Of a stretch of 64,000 bases of DNA, positions 9,845-20,241 are shown piece by piece (the stretch's first letter is position 1; each line of letters begins with the position of its first letter). The notes below the pieces were generated by a model. That model was not told the DNA's origin. It saw nothing but the letters and a program-made list of their open reading frames with translations, and did no database searches. A program made the translations under genes and the position numbers. This DNA is from Piezodorus guildinii (taxonomy: Eukaryota > Arthropoda > Insecta > Hemiptera > Pentatomidae), in assembly GCA_023052935.1 (NCBI GenBank), contig CM041298.1, positions 57,530,217-57,594,216 on the forward strand, read 5' to 3'.

Positions 9845-10112
9845 GGGAGCTCGTGGTTGAGTGGCTAGGGTGCTAGTCTCTCATGCTAAAGGTTGTGAGT
9901 TCGATCCCAGTCCCGGCGATACTTTTATAATGATGTAATTAAATGATGTGATACCCACTCACAGCCTATCCCCCGGGTATGTGAGACCCGTCAGTCAAAT
10001 GGTGGCCAATCACAAAATTAGGCGTTGGAAGTGATGACCAGGAGTTTACACCGTGAGACCCAAGGCTTACACGCCCTGTCGCGCCACTGGAAAAAAAATA
10101 TGTAAGTGAGAG
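9833..10112 (+). mobile_element. SINE B copy 1
   Basis: Body at 9845-10100. A-box-like tggttgagtgg (9854-9864) and B box gagttcgatcc (9897-9907) define a tRNA-like head; the body then holds gtgagacccgtcagtcaaatg, aagtgatgacc and a final cgcgccactgg before the A tail. An imperfect duplication flanks it: ggtaagtgaaag (9833-9844) and tgtaagtgagag (10101-10112), so it landed in the end of a family D copy. Copy 2 lies at 46051-46320 and a degenerate one at 14775-15000. Confidence 0.82.
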
Positions 10113-10580
10113 TAAATAATATTTTTAAAAGACCAACGAAACAATGATTCTTAATTTGAATTGTCGACAACGTTTATAGGACTCTCACTGTGATCAATAG
10201 TCCTAGTCACATTGTTCTACACAAACGTTTTGTTTTGATATTATCTGCTCATATTTTATGTTCTAGTTATTCGGTTACAAATTTTTTCTTTATATTTTTA
10301 ATTTTTTTTTTAAACAAGCATTTAATTTATGAAGAACGTGAGTTGCGGTTGGAGGCCCTGACAGAAGCCAGAGGAACCTATTGAAGAGCTGATTGGAGTG
10401 ACCTTTGCCCTGTTTGCTTTTGTAGCAATTCCATCCTATTCTGGGAAAGTCAATAGCTCATTACACTTTGACCCTACATCTAGCATAGCCTACGTTTCAT
10501 CACATATATCTTTGTACGGCTAGCTCTTACTTTACCTACTTTATTCATTATTCTTACGGTGTTATATTCGACATCACTCG
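10113..10580. other. No recognisable feature
   Basis: Contains a short open frame (10190-10384) rich in Ile, Leu and Phe with no recognisable domain; nothing repeated within the window. Confidence 0.35.
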
Positions 10581-10581
10581 T

Positions 10582-10891
10582 CCCTGCTTCATTATTAGTT
10601 TATTTATTTAACGTCACTTTACGCTGCTATGGTTAATCGGACGATGCTACAGTGGGAGTCCTAAATTTTGCCTATCCAGGTTTAATTTGGATAGAGATCT
10701 TTAACGAGTACCTGACATCACAAAAGGCTCGAGAACACCTTTTAACATCCCCTCCGAAGGACGGCATAACTAAGGATTTTTTGCTCCTATGAAAAAATCC
10801 TACGGCTACCTCCGAATTTGAACCGTGGATCTTGGGCATATGAGGCTGTTATGCTAGCCCCCCAGCTACAGGTAACCTCCCCCTGCTTCAT
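10582..10891 (-). mobile_element. SINE A, full-length, with 11-bp TSD
   Basis: ccctgcttcat flanks the body (10593-10880) at 10582-10592 and 10881-10891. On the minus strand it has the tRNA-like head at the right and the aaataaataaac-type tail at the left. The B-box region is mutated, so this looks older than the copy at 4987-5274. Confidence 0.85.
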
Positions 10892-11130
10892 ACGGATGAA
10901 CTTAAAATTTAGTGCCATGTATCTCTCTATATAAAATGATGGCCGGTTTCTTGGTTGCCTCGAACTCCTTCTAAACATCGCGACGGATTTTGATCCTGTT
11001 TTCACTATCACTTAAGGCATTGTTTCGTGGAGGTTTATAAGTAAAATACATTGCAATAAAATTTTTCTTTGGATGAGAAAATTAAATTTTCTGTGATCAA
11101 GGCATCAAAAAATCTTTGGTGAAATATATG
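10892..11130 (+). repeat. Repeat E copy 1
   Basis: A stretch starting tctctatataaaatgat, with ggtttcttgg, ggattttgat..ggttttcac-like and aggtttataagtaaaatac, matches 34848-35075 in the same order. The family is unidentified; the beginning resembles Helitron-type left ends but no CTAG end is seen. Confidence 0.45.
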
Positions 11131-11132
11131 TA

Positions 11133-11700
11133 TTGGGTAGTCGGGAAAGTTCGTTGAGAAATTTGGACAAGAATTAAAATTGATGAACAGCTTAAAATTT
11201 ATTTATTTAATCTGCAAAATAGTTACCACCGTTAGCGATTTTTTTTCCCAACGGCTTTGAAGGTCCATTATCCATTTTTTTTTTCAAAAATCACTTACTT
11301 TACTCCTGAAGATGACAATAAAAGGTCCGTTTTGACGTCATCTTTTGAAGAGTAGGATTTCCCTAGTAGACAATTTTCGAGGGAATGGAAAAGATGGAAA
11401 TCCGAAGGAGCAATGTCAGGAGAGTACGGCTGTTGAGGTAAAACATCCCATCTGAAGCTTAATAACTTTTTCCAAGTCCTTAAAGACACATGTGGCCTAG
11501 CGTTGTCTTGGCGGAATAGAACTCCCCTTCTAATCCCACCAAATACTGAGCATCACCTTTCTTGGATGCAAGCCCCCCTTTAGTCTTGCGAGCGACGTCG
11601 TTCCAGGCAATCCCCAAGATTTTTTTCGGCTGGTGTTGATGTAGAGAATCCATTTTTCTTCAAGAGTAACAAGAAGGAGAAGAGGAATAGCTTTGTGGGA
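11133..11700 (-). pseudogene. Mariner transposon fragment of a different subfamily
   Basis: Left TIR tattgggtagtcgggaaagt starts after TA at 11131-11132. The minus strand holds mariner transposase pieces in order: EEKWILY (first catalytic region, Asp replaced by Glu), HPRKVMLSIWWD, QDNARPHVSL (second Asp) and PPYSPDIAPSDFHLF-like (11295-11489, third Asp). Frameshifts separate the pieces and the right TIR and N-terminus are missing. The termini and sequence are unlike mariner A and B here. Confidence 0.8.
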
Positions 11701-12079
11701 TTTTAGATGTCATTATCAAAGTTATATAACTACAATTCTAAAGAAAATTGACTCTTCCCCTTTCTTCCGTGGACTCTTCAAATATATTTACTTTTTTAGG
11801 TAATTAACTTATATATATAGCGATAAACTAATCAAAGAGCCTAAGAAAGACGGATCAGCAACTCTGTCACTTAATCTTTTTTTGGCATTCCTCTTGGAAA
11901 TCAGCTTGACAATATAATGTCTGTTCTTGGCGGCTCAGAATAATTCCTTGCTACTGAAATAATATTAATCCTTGAAATTTCAAACGTAGTTCATACATTC
12001 CGTTCCTCTCCCTCTCTTAACCTATTTTTTCCGTAATCCAAAATTATCTTCCTAATTATCTTATAACGCCGAAACACGC
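11701..12079. other. No recognisable feature
   Basis: A+T-rich, no coding frame, no internal repeat. Confidence 0.35.
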
Positions 12080-12090
12080 TTGACGTGACA

Positions 12091-12160
12091 ACTTGACGCT
12101 TACTACTTGACGCTTATTACTTGACGCTTACTACTTGACGCTTACTACTTGACGCTTACT
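12091..12160 (+). repeat. 14-bp tandem repeat, five copies
   Basis: acttgacgcttact repeated five times with one mismatch, followed by a decayed sixth unit. Confidence 0.9.
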
Positions 12161-12312
12161 ACTTAATACTTAACGCAACTATCAAATTTTATGTACTTGT
12201 ATCAAATAATAAACCAATTCACACATTTAATGCAGACATTTATTTTTGCTTCATTATACATATTACCTATACACGTATACTTAATGCTAAGACTTTATTT
12301 CTAATATTCTAT

Positions 12313-12396
12313 TCATAATCGGACGATGATACGAGAAATATAATCAGTTTGACGAAGACTGTTAGGTTTAGCGCCGCTTTCACTTTTTCTAGCCAT
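12313..12396 (-). CDS. Short ORF behind a TATA/Inr promoter
   Basis: The frame begins MARKSESGAKPN, continues through a polar segment and stops after 27 codons. It starts 29 bases downstream of the predicted initiation site, so it would be the first ATG of the transcript. It is basic and Ser/Arg-rich at its N-terminus. No family recognised; it may be a leader peptide, a first exon or chance. Confidence 0.3.
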   Translation of the reverse strand: MARKSESGAKPNSLRQTDYISRIIVRL

Positions 12397-12422
12397 GTTG
12401 ACAGGTTCAATAGCAATGGTAT

Positions 12423-12456
12423 ACTGATGAAATATCATCGCGCATTCGGTTTTATA
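12423..12456 (-). promoter_or_regulatory. TATA box plus initiator
   Basis: On the minus strand TATAAAA begins at 12456 and TCAGT spans 12427-12423; the first T of the TATA box lies 31 bases before the initiator A (12425). This is the canonical spacing for arthropod pol II core promoters. Confidence 0.5.
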
Positions 12457-12498
12457 CTTTTACTTTTACTTATTAATTAAGTCAAATACAAATTGACG

Positions 12499-13085
12499 AT
12501 AACCTAAGACACCCTTCCCCCCCACTACCATCTTCGTAACGCTACACTTTTGCCTACATGACTCCTGACTCTCATGATGTCATTCCCCCACTACTACAAT
12601 ACTACTTACCCCCACCAACTACCTACTTCGTAACGCTACACTTTTCCTAACATGCCACCCAGCAAAATGAATTATAAGACGTTGTCACGTTATAACCTAA
12701 TACACATCATGTTATAACCTAAGACACCCTTCCCCCACCACTACCATCTTCGTAACGCTACACTTTTGCCTACATGACTCCTGACTCTCATAATGTTATT
12801 CCCCTACTACTACAATACTACTTACCCCCACCATCTACCCACTTCCGTAACGCTACACTTTTCCTAACATGCCACCCAGCAAAATGAATTATAAGACGTT
12901 GTCACGTCAAATATTACCACTGTAAGACTGAAGGATCCCTTCACAACCTAAGCACCTTTTGCTACAATTGATATCAGAATACCTCCACTTTACAAATATT
13001 ACCCCACATCTACCCACTTCCGTAACGCTACACTTTTCCTAACATGTCACCCAGCAAAATGAATTATAAGACGTTGTCACGTCAA
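12499..13085 (+). repeat. Tandem subrepeats of about 215 bp, two full and one partial
   Basis: Blocks beginning ataacctaagacaccct start at 12499 and 12714. They share cgtaacgctacactttt, catg.cacccagcaaaatga and acgttgtcacgt; the last 80 bases recur at 13007-13085. The + strand is notably C-rich. Confidence 0.85.
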
Positions 13086-13540
13086 AATTCTACCACTTAG
13101 AGGAAGGATTTTCTCAAACCTAGCCTTTTGTCTCAATTAGATAGTAAGAAAACCTCCACTAAAAATTTTAGGTTATCCTAAAAATAACCATCATTTTAGA
13201 GATACAGCGATGACCACGTAAACGAAAAAATAATAACTTTATTTTATAAATATAGGTATAAAAGCCGGACAGAATCTTTTGTTGAACTTTAACGACTATC
13301 TTTAAGAAGAGGAACGGCATTGAGCTGTTTGTTAGCCGGGCCTGGAGAGGACTCGGAGATTCTCCGCCTCTGGAGTGGGCCCACTTCAACAAATCACGAC
13401 TCTTGGTCCCCTCAGGTCCGGCTCCAGTTTGCGATGTAAGCACCTGCAAGTCCCCAGGGTGCTTGAGAGCTTAGCTCGGCTCAGGTCCATCAATAGGCCT
13501 CTATCAAGAAACCTTAGCGAATTGTTCTGAAAAAAAAGAA
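13086..13540. other. Unassigned, moderately G+C-rich at 13310-13470
   Basis: A minus-strand frame (13168-13449) covers the G+C-richer part, but its translation shows no known domain. Confidence 0.3.
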
Positions 13541-14420
13541 TCTGGTGCAGGCAACACACGACTGTTCAAATTAATTAAAAAACTATTTACTATACTTCAA
13601 TTTAAAAAATATTTTAAGTTGATTTTAATAAAACGCTATTCCATTTTCGTTGGAAACATATGATTTAGATTAAATAATGTAACTATATTAAATTGTTAAT
13701 CAGTAATAAGTTTATTCCCTATATGTCACTTTATATTACCTTTTACAGCTTTTTCTATCACAAGATATTTTTTCTAAAATATTTCTCTTTCCAACGGTAT
13801 ATTATACGTCTATATTACTGTTCTTATTATCAAAAAACCAAAAATTACATTAAAAAAAATAGTTTGCTCTTTTATCCTTTCTTTGGTCATCAAATTCGTC
13901 CAATTTAGATATTTAGCCGTCCTTCATCAATTTAATTAAGATGATATGGTTTATCTTTTAGAATGTACAAAATTAAAGGTAGTTAAGAGGAGGAAAATTT
14001 AAAATATCGGCATTTAAGCTCTGTCACACTATTTCAATCAGAATGAAACCTACATCATATAAAGCCCATTAAATTTTACATCCATATAGTAAGTTTAATC
14101 AAAATCGTCAAAGCCATTTTTGAGAAATCGTATAAGGGTTCAAAATGCACAGTACCAAGTGGCCCTTCTGGTTAGCCGATTTTGATGAAAAACTTTCTGT
14201 AACATCTCGGGCGTATAGTTGTCTCAAATATGAAATTTCATTTGCGTCCACCTTTTAGTTTTTGTGCTGGACTTAACCACAAACATACGGACACACAGAC
14301 CTTTTTGTGGGACTTTTTATTTGGACCCAGGTTACTCTAAAACGTTGAAAACTGGAATTCGAAAATTTTCACGATCGCAATACTTTCCCTTACTATATAT
14401 TTCATATATAGGTAAGTGAA
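13541..14420 (+). repeat. Family D, full-length reference copy
   Basis: Starts tctggtgcaggcaacacacg and ends with a hairpin: ctttcccttactatata (14385-14401) pairs with tatataggtaagtgaaag (14403-14420). Internal landmarks in order: tttccaacggtatattatac, atcaaattcgtccaa, atatcggcatttaagc, tttcaatcagaatgaaacc, ttctggttagccgattttga, gaaatttca, cagacctttttgtgggact and aaactggaattcgaaaattt. There is no coding frame of note. At least a dozen other copies and fragments exist in the window on both strands. Confidence 0.75.
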
Positions 14421-14774
14421 AGTGATACATATACATTTCAAAATTTCGTCTAATATTAAGTATTTACGTTTTATAGTTTTCCAATAGTAATATAATATAT
14501 TAGATTTATTGAAAACAAGGCTCTACTGCCGTGACTAGATTGGAACAGGTATAAAGTCGAAAACTTATAATGACATCCTGATTCTATCATAAAACCCTAA
14601 ATAAGACCAATGTCTGGCAAAACGTTGGTAAAGAAATTAAATGAATCAGTCTGGCAGCCATAAGTTCTACACAATAACTCGTACTCAATACTTGACAATA
14701 CTCTTAAAGACTACTAAGTTTTGTATGCTTACAGGATCCTAGAATAATAATTTAATAAATTCTATTTTTAGAAA
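14421..14774. other. No recognisable feature
   Basis: A+T-rich, non-coding, unshared. Confidence 0.35.
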
Positions 14775-15000
14775 TTCGTGAGATAAGCTGCCGAAGAACT
14801 CTTGGCTGTATGACACTCTATTCTACCTCGCCAAAGGTTGTGAGTTCGAATCTCAGTTCCAGTGGGACTTTTTTAAGCATATAATTAAAGTGGGATTCAT
14901 TCACAGAATTTCCCAGTGTATGTAAAGCCTTTCAGCCAACTGGTGCCCACTTTCAAAAATAGACGAAGGGAGTGATGATCGTACTCATATACTTATCATC
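14775..15000 (+). mobile_element. SINE B copy 3, degenerate
   Basis: aaaggttgtgagttcgaatctca matches the B-box part of SINE B, followed by gtatgtaaagcctttcagcc and gggagtgatgatc in the expected order. The A-box part is eroded and the end is lost. Confidence 0.6.
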
Positions 15001-15240
15001 GAAAATCCATGTTGTAATTGCAGAGTTTTGATTCTAAAAATTAATCCATTTTTCTCTTCTTTTTTTTTAAGAATAACATAGATATGGGATTAAAACATTT
15101 CAATTCAGCTTCCGTTTTCAAACTAACAATTTTTAATATCAACATTGAGGCAGTAAGATCATGATTCGTCTATGCAACCTTTTTATTTTTGTGCCAAATT
15201 TCAGATAAAAGCCTTAGACGGCGATGAGTAAGATTTTTTT

Positions 15241-16198
15241 AAAGTTTCTACCGTATTCATCCAATCAGCCGGTGTACCTCAAGGTAGTATCCTGGGTCCG
15301 ATCCTTTATACAGTATATACAGCTGACATTCCTATCCAACCTAGCACTATCCTTACTACCTACGCTGATGACACATGTATGTTATCTGTGAATAATGATC
15401 CTGCTGTTGCATCCCGAATCCTGCAGAACCATCTATCAGCCATCGAAAAATGGTGTCAGAACTGGAGAATTAAAATAAATCCTACCAGATAACCTTCACT
15501 CTACGTCGTAAACCTATGAATTCCTGCCCCACCGTATCCTTTAACAATATCTTACTTACTCCTGTTGAACAGATCCGGTACTTAGGACTAAACCTAGACA
15601 AACGCCTCACATGGAACCCTCATACTAGACTGAAACGTCAGGAAACTGCGCGTAGATACCGATTACTACAACACTTACTCGACAAACGCTCAAAACTTCC
15701 TATTTACTACAAACGACTCATTTATATAACTATTATAAGGCCTATGTGGACCTACGGCATTGAGTTATGGGGGTCCACTAAACCATCAAACTCCTCTCGC
15801 ATCGAATCCCTGCAATCCAAAATCCTTCGAAAAATCCTTAATGCTCCATACTTTGTTACAAATAAAATTATCCAATAAAGACCTAAATATCCCACTAGTT
15901 GAAGACTTAGCCCGATCCAGATATACATCCTTCCATTCCAAAATTCCTGCCCACTCAAACCCGCTTATCCATGAGCTTTTCTCAACATCTATTCCTGACA
16001 ATCCACCGAGGCGACTTAAAAGAAGATGGCCAAGAGACCTCTTACCCTAAATTGGACATTGGAGTTCTACCAATGGGTAGTTTCTTCTCAGGACAATCAT
16101 GTGTCTTAATCTCACGTCTATCCCATTTACTTGATGTATTGTATAAATACAGTTGTAAATATCTTTAAATAAATAATAATAAAAAAAAAGTTTCTACC
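15241..16198 (+). mobile_element. Jockey element (subfamily 1), 5'-truncated, with TSD
   Basis: aaagtttctacc lies at 15241-15252 and 16187-16198, flanking the copy at 15253-16186. It begins within the RT catalytic domain, reading AGVPQGSILGPILY and then TTYADDTCML (about 15260-15395), so the YADD box is present. After a frameshift near 15490 the thumb region follows (15516-15878), then another frame with NPPRRLKRRWPRDLLP (near 16000-16050), which is the C-terminal end of this family. The 3' UTR ends with cagttgtaaatatctttaaa and an A-rich tail. Confidence 0.88.
15516..15878 (+). pseudogene. Jockey RT thumb fragment
   Basis: The 120-residue frame contains EQIRYLGLNLDKRLTWNPH, LLQHLLDKRSKLP, RPMWTYGIELWGSTKPS and ILRKILNAPYFVTN, the conserved post-catalytic block of jockey RT. 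It is linked by frameshifts to the catalytic YADD region upstream and to the RRWPRDLL end downstream. It is a non-functional part of the insertion at 15253-16186. Confidence 0.85.
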
Positions 16199-16274
16199 TG
16201 TCTTAAACCGCAAGACATAAAATTTTTAGTAAGGATTATGTTTTGTTTTGTTTGTTTGTTTGTTGATGCTTAAA

Positions 16275-16302
16275 GGCGTAAAACTACGAGGTCATCAACG
16301 CC
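16275..16302 (-). other. 3'-terminal hairpin of I-1 element
   Basis: On the minus strand GGCGT and ACGCC enclose an 18-base loop TGATGACC..TTTT, just before the CAAA-type tail. Compared with the I-2 hairpin, the last two stem base pairs differ on both sides and still pair. Confidence 0.65.
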
Positions 16303-16487
16303 TATAAATTCATTTAAGTTAAAGAAATTTGTGTGAGTTCTATTTTGAGTTAAAGAAAATAATCACAAGGAAAGTACTGATTATAACTTTATAACAAAAA
16401 TAAAAAATAAATAAATACAAATAATTAAGTAATAAATAGATAAATAATAAAAAAGAAAATAGATAAATAAATAAATAAGAAATTCAG

Positions 16488-17390
16488 TTATAAGACATAT
16501 AGTTGCGACAGGAGCTGGTGCGCTTTCAAAAAATGTATAACCATTGCTATTGCTGTCTCGTCGTCTCTCAAAATATTGCTCAAGTTTGAAGTCAGGCCTA
16601 TTCTATTAATACTTTCTATATAATGAGTACAATCCTCAAAGATGTGCTTTATGGTAAGGGTGGAGCTGCAGTAGGTGCATTTTGGCGGTGGCTGTTTTTT
16701 TATGAGGTATGAATGGGTTAGTGCAGTGTGACCAATTCTTATGCGAGCCAAGGCCACCTCCTCCCTACGGTTACTACGGCAGGATGTCGACCACGGCTTT
16801 ACTGTTTAAGTTTGCTGGGGGGGCCTTCGTCCCACATAACCTGCCAGTTATCCCATACTTCCATTTTCAGAGGTCGACTTAGTTCCGATGGAGTGAGGAC
16901 GGCAATACCTCGACCTGGGAGCGTTAGTGCTTCCTTCGCTGCCCGATCCGCAAGCTGGTTGCCGACAATGCCAATGTGGCTCGGGATCCATATAAAGCTG
17001 ACGGACTTCCCCTGGTCTACGAGTGTCGAAAGATAGGACTGAATTCGGAAAATTATTGGATGTTCTGGATACATAACTTTGAAAGCTTGTAGGGAGCTTA
17101 GAGAATCTGATAGTATTACAATATATTTATGGGGTAAAGGTATACAGAATTGTAGTGATGATGCTATTGCGTATAGTTCGGCGGTATAAATAGAGCATAA
17201 CCTATGTAATTTAAATTTGTAGGTCGCATCACGAGTTACAAAGGATGAGGCTGTTGAGTTTTCAGACTTGGAGCCATCGGTGTAAATTGGGAAATGATCT
17301 GGAATGTTTTCCAGAAGTCGAGATAGTCGTATTTTATACTCTGAAGGAGTGGTGTTAGTTTTGGGAATATGAGTAAGATTTAGAATTGTT
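16488..17390 (-). pseudogene. I-1 ORF2, RNase H and C-terminal zinc region
   Basis: After a frame break near 17395 the minus strand continues with IYTDGSKSENS (about 17285), YTAELYAIASSL, ILSDSLSSLQAF, FIWIPSHIGIVGNQLADRAA: the four acidic residues D, E, D, D of RNase H are all present. The frame stops at 16799, and after a second break resumes at 16757 with LARIRIGHTALTH and the zinc motif CTYC..H..C, ending at 16488. RNase H would remove RNA from the RNA/cDNA hybrid. The two breaks mean this copy cannot make a complete protein as read here. Confidence 0.85.
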
Positions 17391-19331
17391 TTAGGTGATG
17401 GTAGAGTCCAGGTGTGGTGTTTGAATTTCGAATTGTTGTAACGGGATAGCTTTAAGTGATGATATAACGTTAGAGAGTCTTTCGGCCAAAGGTAAGGTTG
17501 AATTTGGTTTTAGGCGGAAAATCGTTGAAAATTTAGATTGAAAAATATATTTGTAAGAGGGATGTTCGGTTTGTGGAAGTAATTTGGAAATGTAACTTAT
17601 CGCAAGTTTTTGTCTTCTGAATGATAGCGGAGGTAAGCCTGCCTCTGAACATAGACTGAGGACGGGACTGGTTCTGTACGCGCCGGTTGCAATTCGAATT
17701 CCTGTGTGATGAACTGAGTCCAGCTTAGCTAGGGTTCGGCGACGGGCAGGGCCATAGACAAAAGAACCGTGTTCCAATTTAGCACGAACCAAGACCTTAT
17801 AAAGTTTTAACATTGTGCATCTATCTGAACCCCAGGATGTGCCACTAAGATAGCGTAGAATGTTTAATTTTTTTGTAGCAGTTGTCTTTATGTAAGAAAT
17901 ATGAGGTTCCCAATACAATTTTCGATCAAATACCAGCCCTAAGAATTTGTGGTGAGGTGTATAGGGTATTAATGAATTGTCTATAAATAAGTCGGGTGAT
18001 GGTGGAGTATTTCTCTTTCGGCTGAGGTGAAGGCAAACAGTTTTTTCAATGGATATATTCAAACCTATTGCAGTGGACCAGTTCTTAATCCTGTTAATGG
18101 CTTCCTGTAATTTATTTTTTATATTATTTATGTTCTCAGATCGGCAAACTATCGCTAAGTCGTCCGCAAATAACAAAGGTTTGACGCCTCTTGGTAAGTT
18201 GAGCCCCAGATCGTTTATCGCGAGTGAGAATAGAGTGGGACTGAGGACGCAGCCCTGAGGAACACCGCTGGTCTGTTCATAATCGCTGGATAGTTCACTG
18301 CCAACTCGAACTCTAAAACGTCTATTTTTGAGAAATTGTTTTAAGAAATTAAACATTTTCCCTCTGATTCCCAGCACTATTAGTTTGCGAAGAATGGCTT
18401 TATGGTTTATGAAATCAAATGCCTTCATCATGTCGAAGAATACTACGACTGCCTGCTGTCCGTTAACAAAGGCGTACTGTATTTCTGCTTCTAAGACTAT
18501 TAAGTGGTCTATTGTGGAATGTCCTTTGCGAAATCCTGACTGAAAGGGTTGAATTAGACCATTCTTTTCTATTACCCACATTAACCTCTTGTTGACCATG
18601 CGTTCAATAATCTTACAAAGGCAACTTGTTAGGAAAATAGGACGATAGCTATTTGGTAACCGTTTGTCTTTTCCATTTTTTAGTATGGGAATGATAACTG
18701 AGTTTCGCCAGGCATTTGGGAATTCCCCAACGGACCATAGTTGATTGTAGTAATCGAGGAGCCAATGTAATGTGTTGTTAGGAAGACGTTTGATCATGCT
18801 GTAATGTATATTATCAGGGCCGGGTGAGGATCCTTTCACGGAATTTAAGATGTTTTCTAGTTCCCACATGGTAAAAGGGTGGTTGTAATCTATGACTGAT
18901 TCCTCGTTAGTATTTTGAAAGTCCATCTCTACAGGTCTAGTGTTTGTACTTTGTCGAACGGGATTATAGATGTTCGAGAAAAAGGCGGCAAATTCATTCG
19001 AGACGGTTAGGGGATCATCGGATAATTTTCCATTAACTAATATGGTATAGCGAGGAAAAGAGGGATTTTTAGTGATTTTTCTGATCTTGTTCCAGACATC
19101 GGCAGAGGTCGTAGATGAACTCATGGATCCTAAAAAGTTTTTCCAGGATGCTGCTTTGCATTGGTTGAACGTTTTCCTGCATATGGCGCGATGTTTCTTA
19201 TATTCTACCAAATTTACTATCGTCATGCACCTTTGAAATCTTTTGTATGCTTTCCGACGGTCTTTTAGAGCTTGCTTACAGGTATCATTAAACCATGGGA
19301 CCTGGGGTCTTTTTGGAACTCCTCTGTTCAT
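17391..19331 (-). pseudogene. I-1 ORF2, reverse transcriptase
   Basis: The 646-codon frame holds the whole RT domain: SSPGPDNIHYSMIKRL, SYRPIFLTSCLCKIIERM, PFQSGFRKGHSTIDHL, VVVFFDMMKAFDFINH (motif A, Asp present), SGVPQGCVLSPTLFSLAIND, and the catalytic box LLFADDLAIV at residues 386-395. The thumb follows with FLGLVFDRKLYWEPHI and LRYLSGTSWGSDR. Open sequence continues upstream of the first methionine to about 19575, where it should join the endonuclease frame, so the methionine at 19331 is probably internal. Motifs A to E look intact. Confidence 0.9.
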
Positions 19332-19513
19332 TGGTATAGCTGATGTTGCTGCTTCTATGATGATGTTCGTGATAGCTGTACACCCCTCTTCAATGGTCAG
19401 TTCACATGGAGAGGTCGGTGGAGGGGTGACTAGGGAAGAATAGAGAGACCAGTCAGCTCTGTCCAGTATCCACCTCGGTTGTAGGTTGTATGTGGTTTTT
19501 GAGTTTCGAAACT

Positions 19514-20149
19514 TTATAAGGATTGGATAATGGTCACTACCATAGAGGTCCGGTAGGATGGTCCAGTCGGTTGTTTTAAAAGGCTTGAACTACAGAGAGA
19601 TAGATCTATAGCTGAGTATGACCCGTAACTGGAGCTAAGGAATGTGGGTTCGCCAGAGTTTAAAAGGAGTAAATTAGAGAGGTCTATGAAATTTTCTATT
19701 ACTCTACCTCGTAAGTTAGTGTCCCGTGAACTCCATAAAGGATTGTGGCCATTAAGGTCCCCAACAAACAAAACAGGGTGAGGTAATTGGTTGTATATAT
19801 CTAACAAGTGTTGGGCATCTATTGAGCGGTCTTGTGGGAGGTAGATATTGCATAGAGAAAAAGTGAAACCTAAATGGACAGTGGCTGCTACCACCTGAAG
19901 GGGTGAGTCTATTGTGATTGGCTCAGAATAAACCGATTTGTGGACAGCTATTAGAACTCCCCGACTATTATGCTTATTGTTAATACAATCTTTTCGATAG
20001 ATTTCAAAATTTTTAATTGGTAAATTTTCATTGATAGATAAATGTGTCTCTTGAAGTGCTATACAGACCGGGTTTATGTCCTGGATTATGATTTTTAAAT
20101 CATTAAAATGTGTTCTTAAACCATTACAATTCCACTGGATAAGAACCAT
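19514..20149 (-). pseudogene. I-1 ORF2, N-terminal endonuclease
   Basis: I place the start at 20149 (MVLIQWNCNGLRTHF), because the sequence from there matches the opening of I-type ORF2; an upstream in-frame methionine at 20224 only adds a Lys/Ile-rich leader. AP-endonuclease residues are visible: the Asn of WNCNG, the Glu of QETHL, and Asp and Asn in VGDLNGHN. Near 19570 the frame shifts; the SDHYPI-like catalytic end lies in the next frame, which leads into the RT. This nuclease nicks the target to start reverse transcription. Confidence 0.87.
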
Positions 20150-20241
20150 TGTAATAGTAATAGGAAAAATAAAATAAATTATAAATGGGACTAAACGTGT
20201 AATTTTTTTTTTTGTAAAAAACAAAAAAAAAAAATAGAAAA

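Larger units (their letters stand above)
12080..13085 (-). mobile_element. Candidate element with matching inverted ends, subrepeats and a core promoter
   Basis: ttgacgtgacaac at 12080-12092 and its perfect complement gttgtcacgtcaa at 13073-13085 bracket about 1 kb. Inside, read on the minus strand, come two ~215-bp subrepeats plus a partial third (12499-13085), then a TATA box and initiator (12456 and 12425), a 27-codon frame, and five 14-bp repeats (12091-12160). The end motif also recurs inside the subrepeats, so true termini are uncertain. It could be a DNA transposon, a solo LTR with a repeat-rich U3, or a host promoter with duplicated upstream elements. I do not recognise the family. 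Confidence 0.4.

Noticed and set aside
12080..13085. CRISPR-like array (repeated short words with spacers)
   Set aside because: Spacing and repeats are those of a eukaryotic minisatellite and ~215-bp subrepeats; the context is clearly nuclear eukaryotic.
13541..14420. Classical Helitron assignment for family D
   Set aside because: There is a terminal hairpin, but no CTRR end after it and no fixed A|T insertion site in the copies seen.
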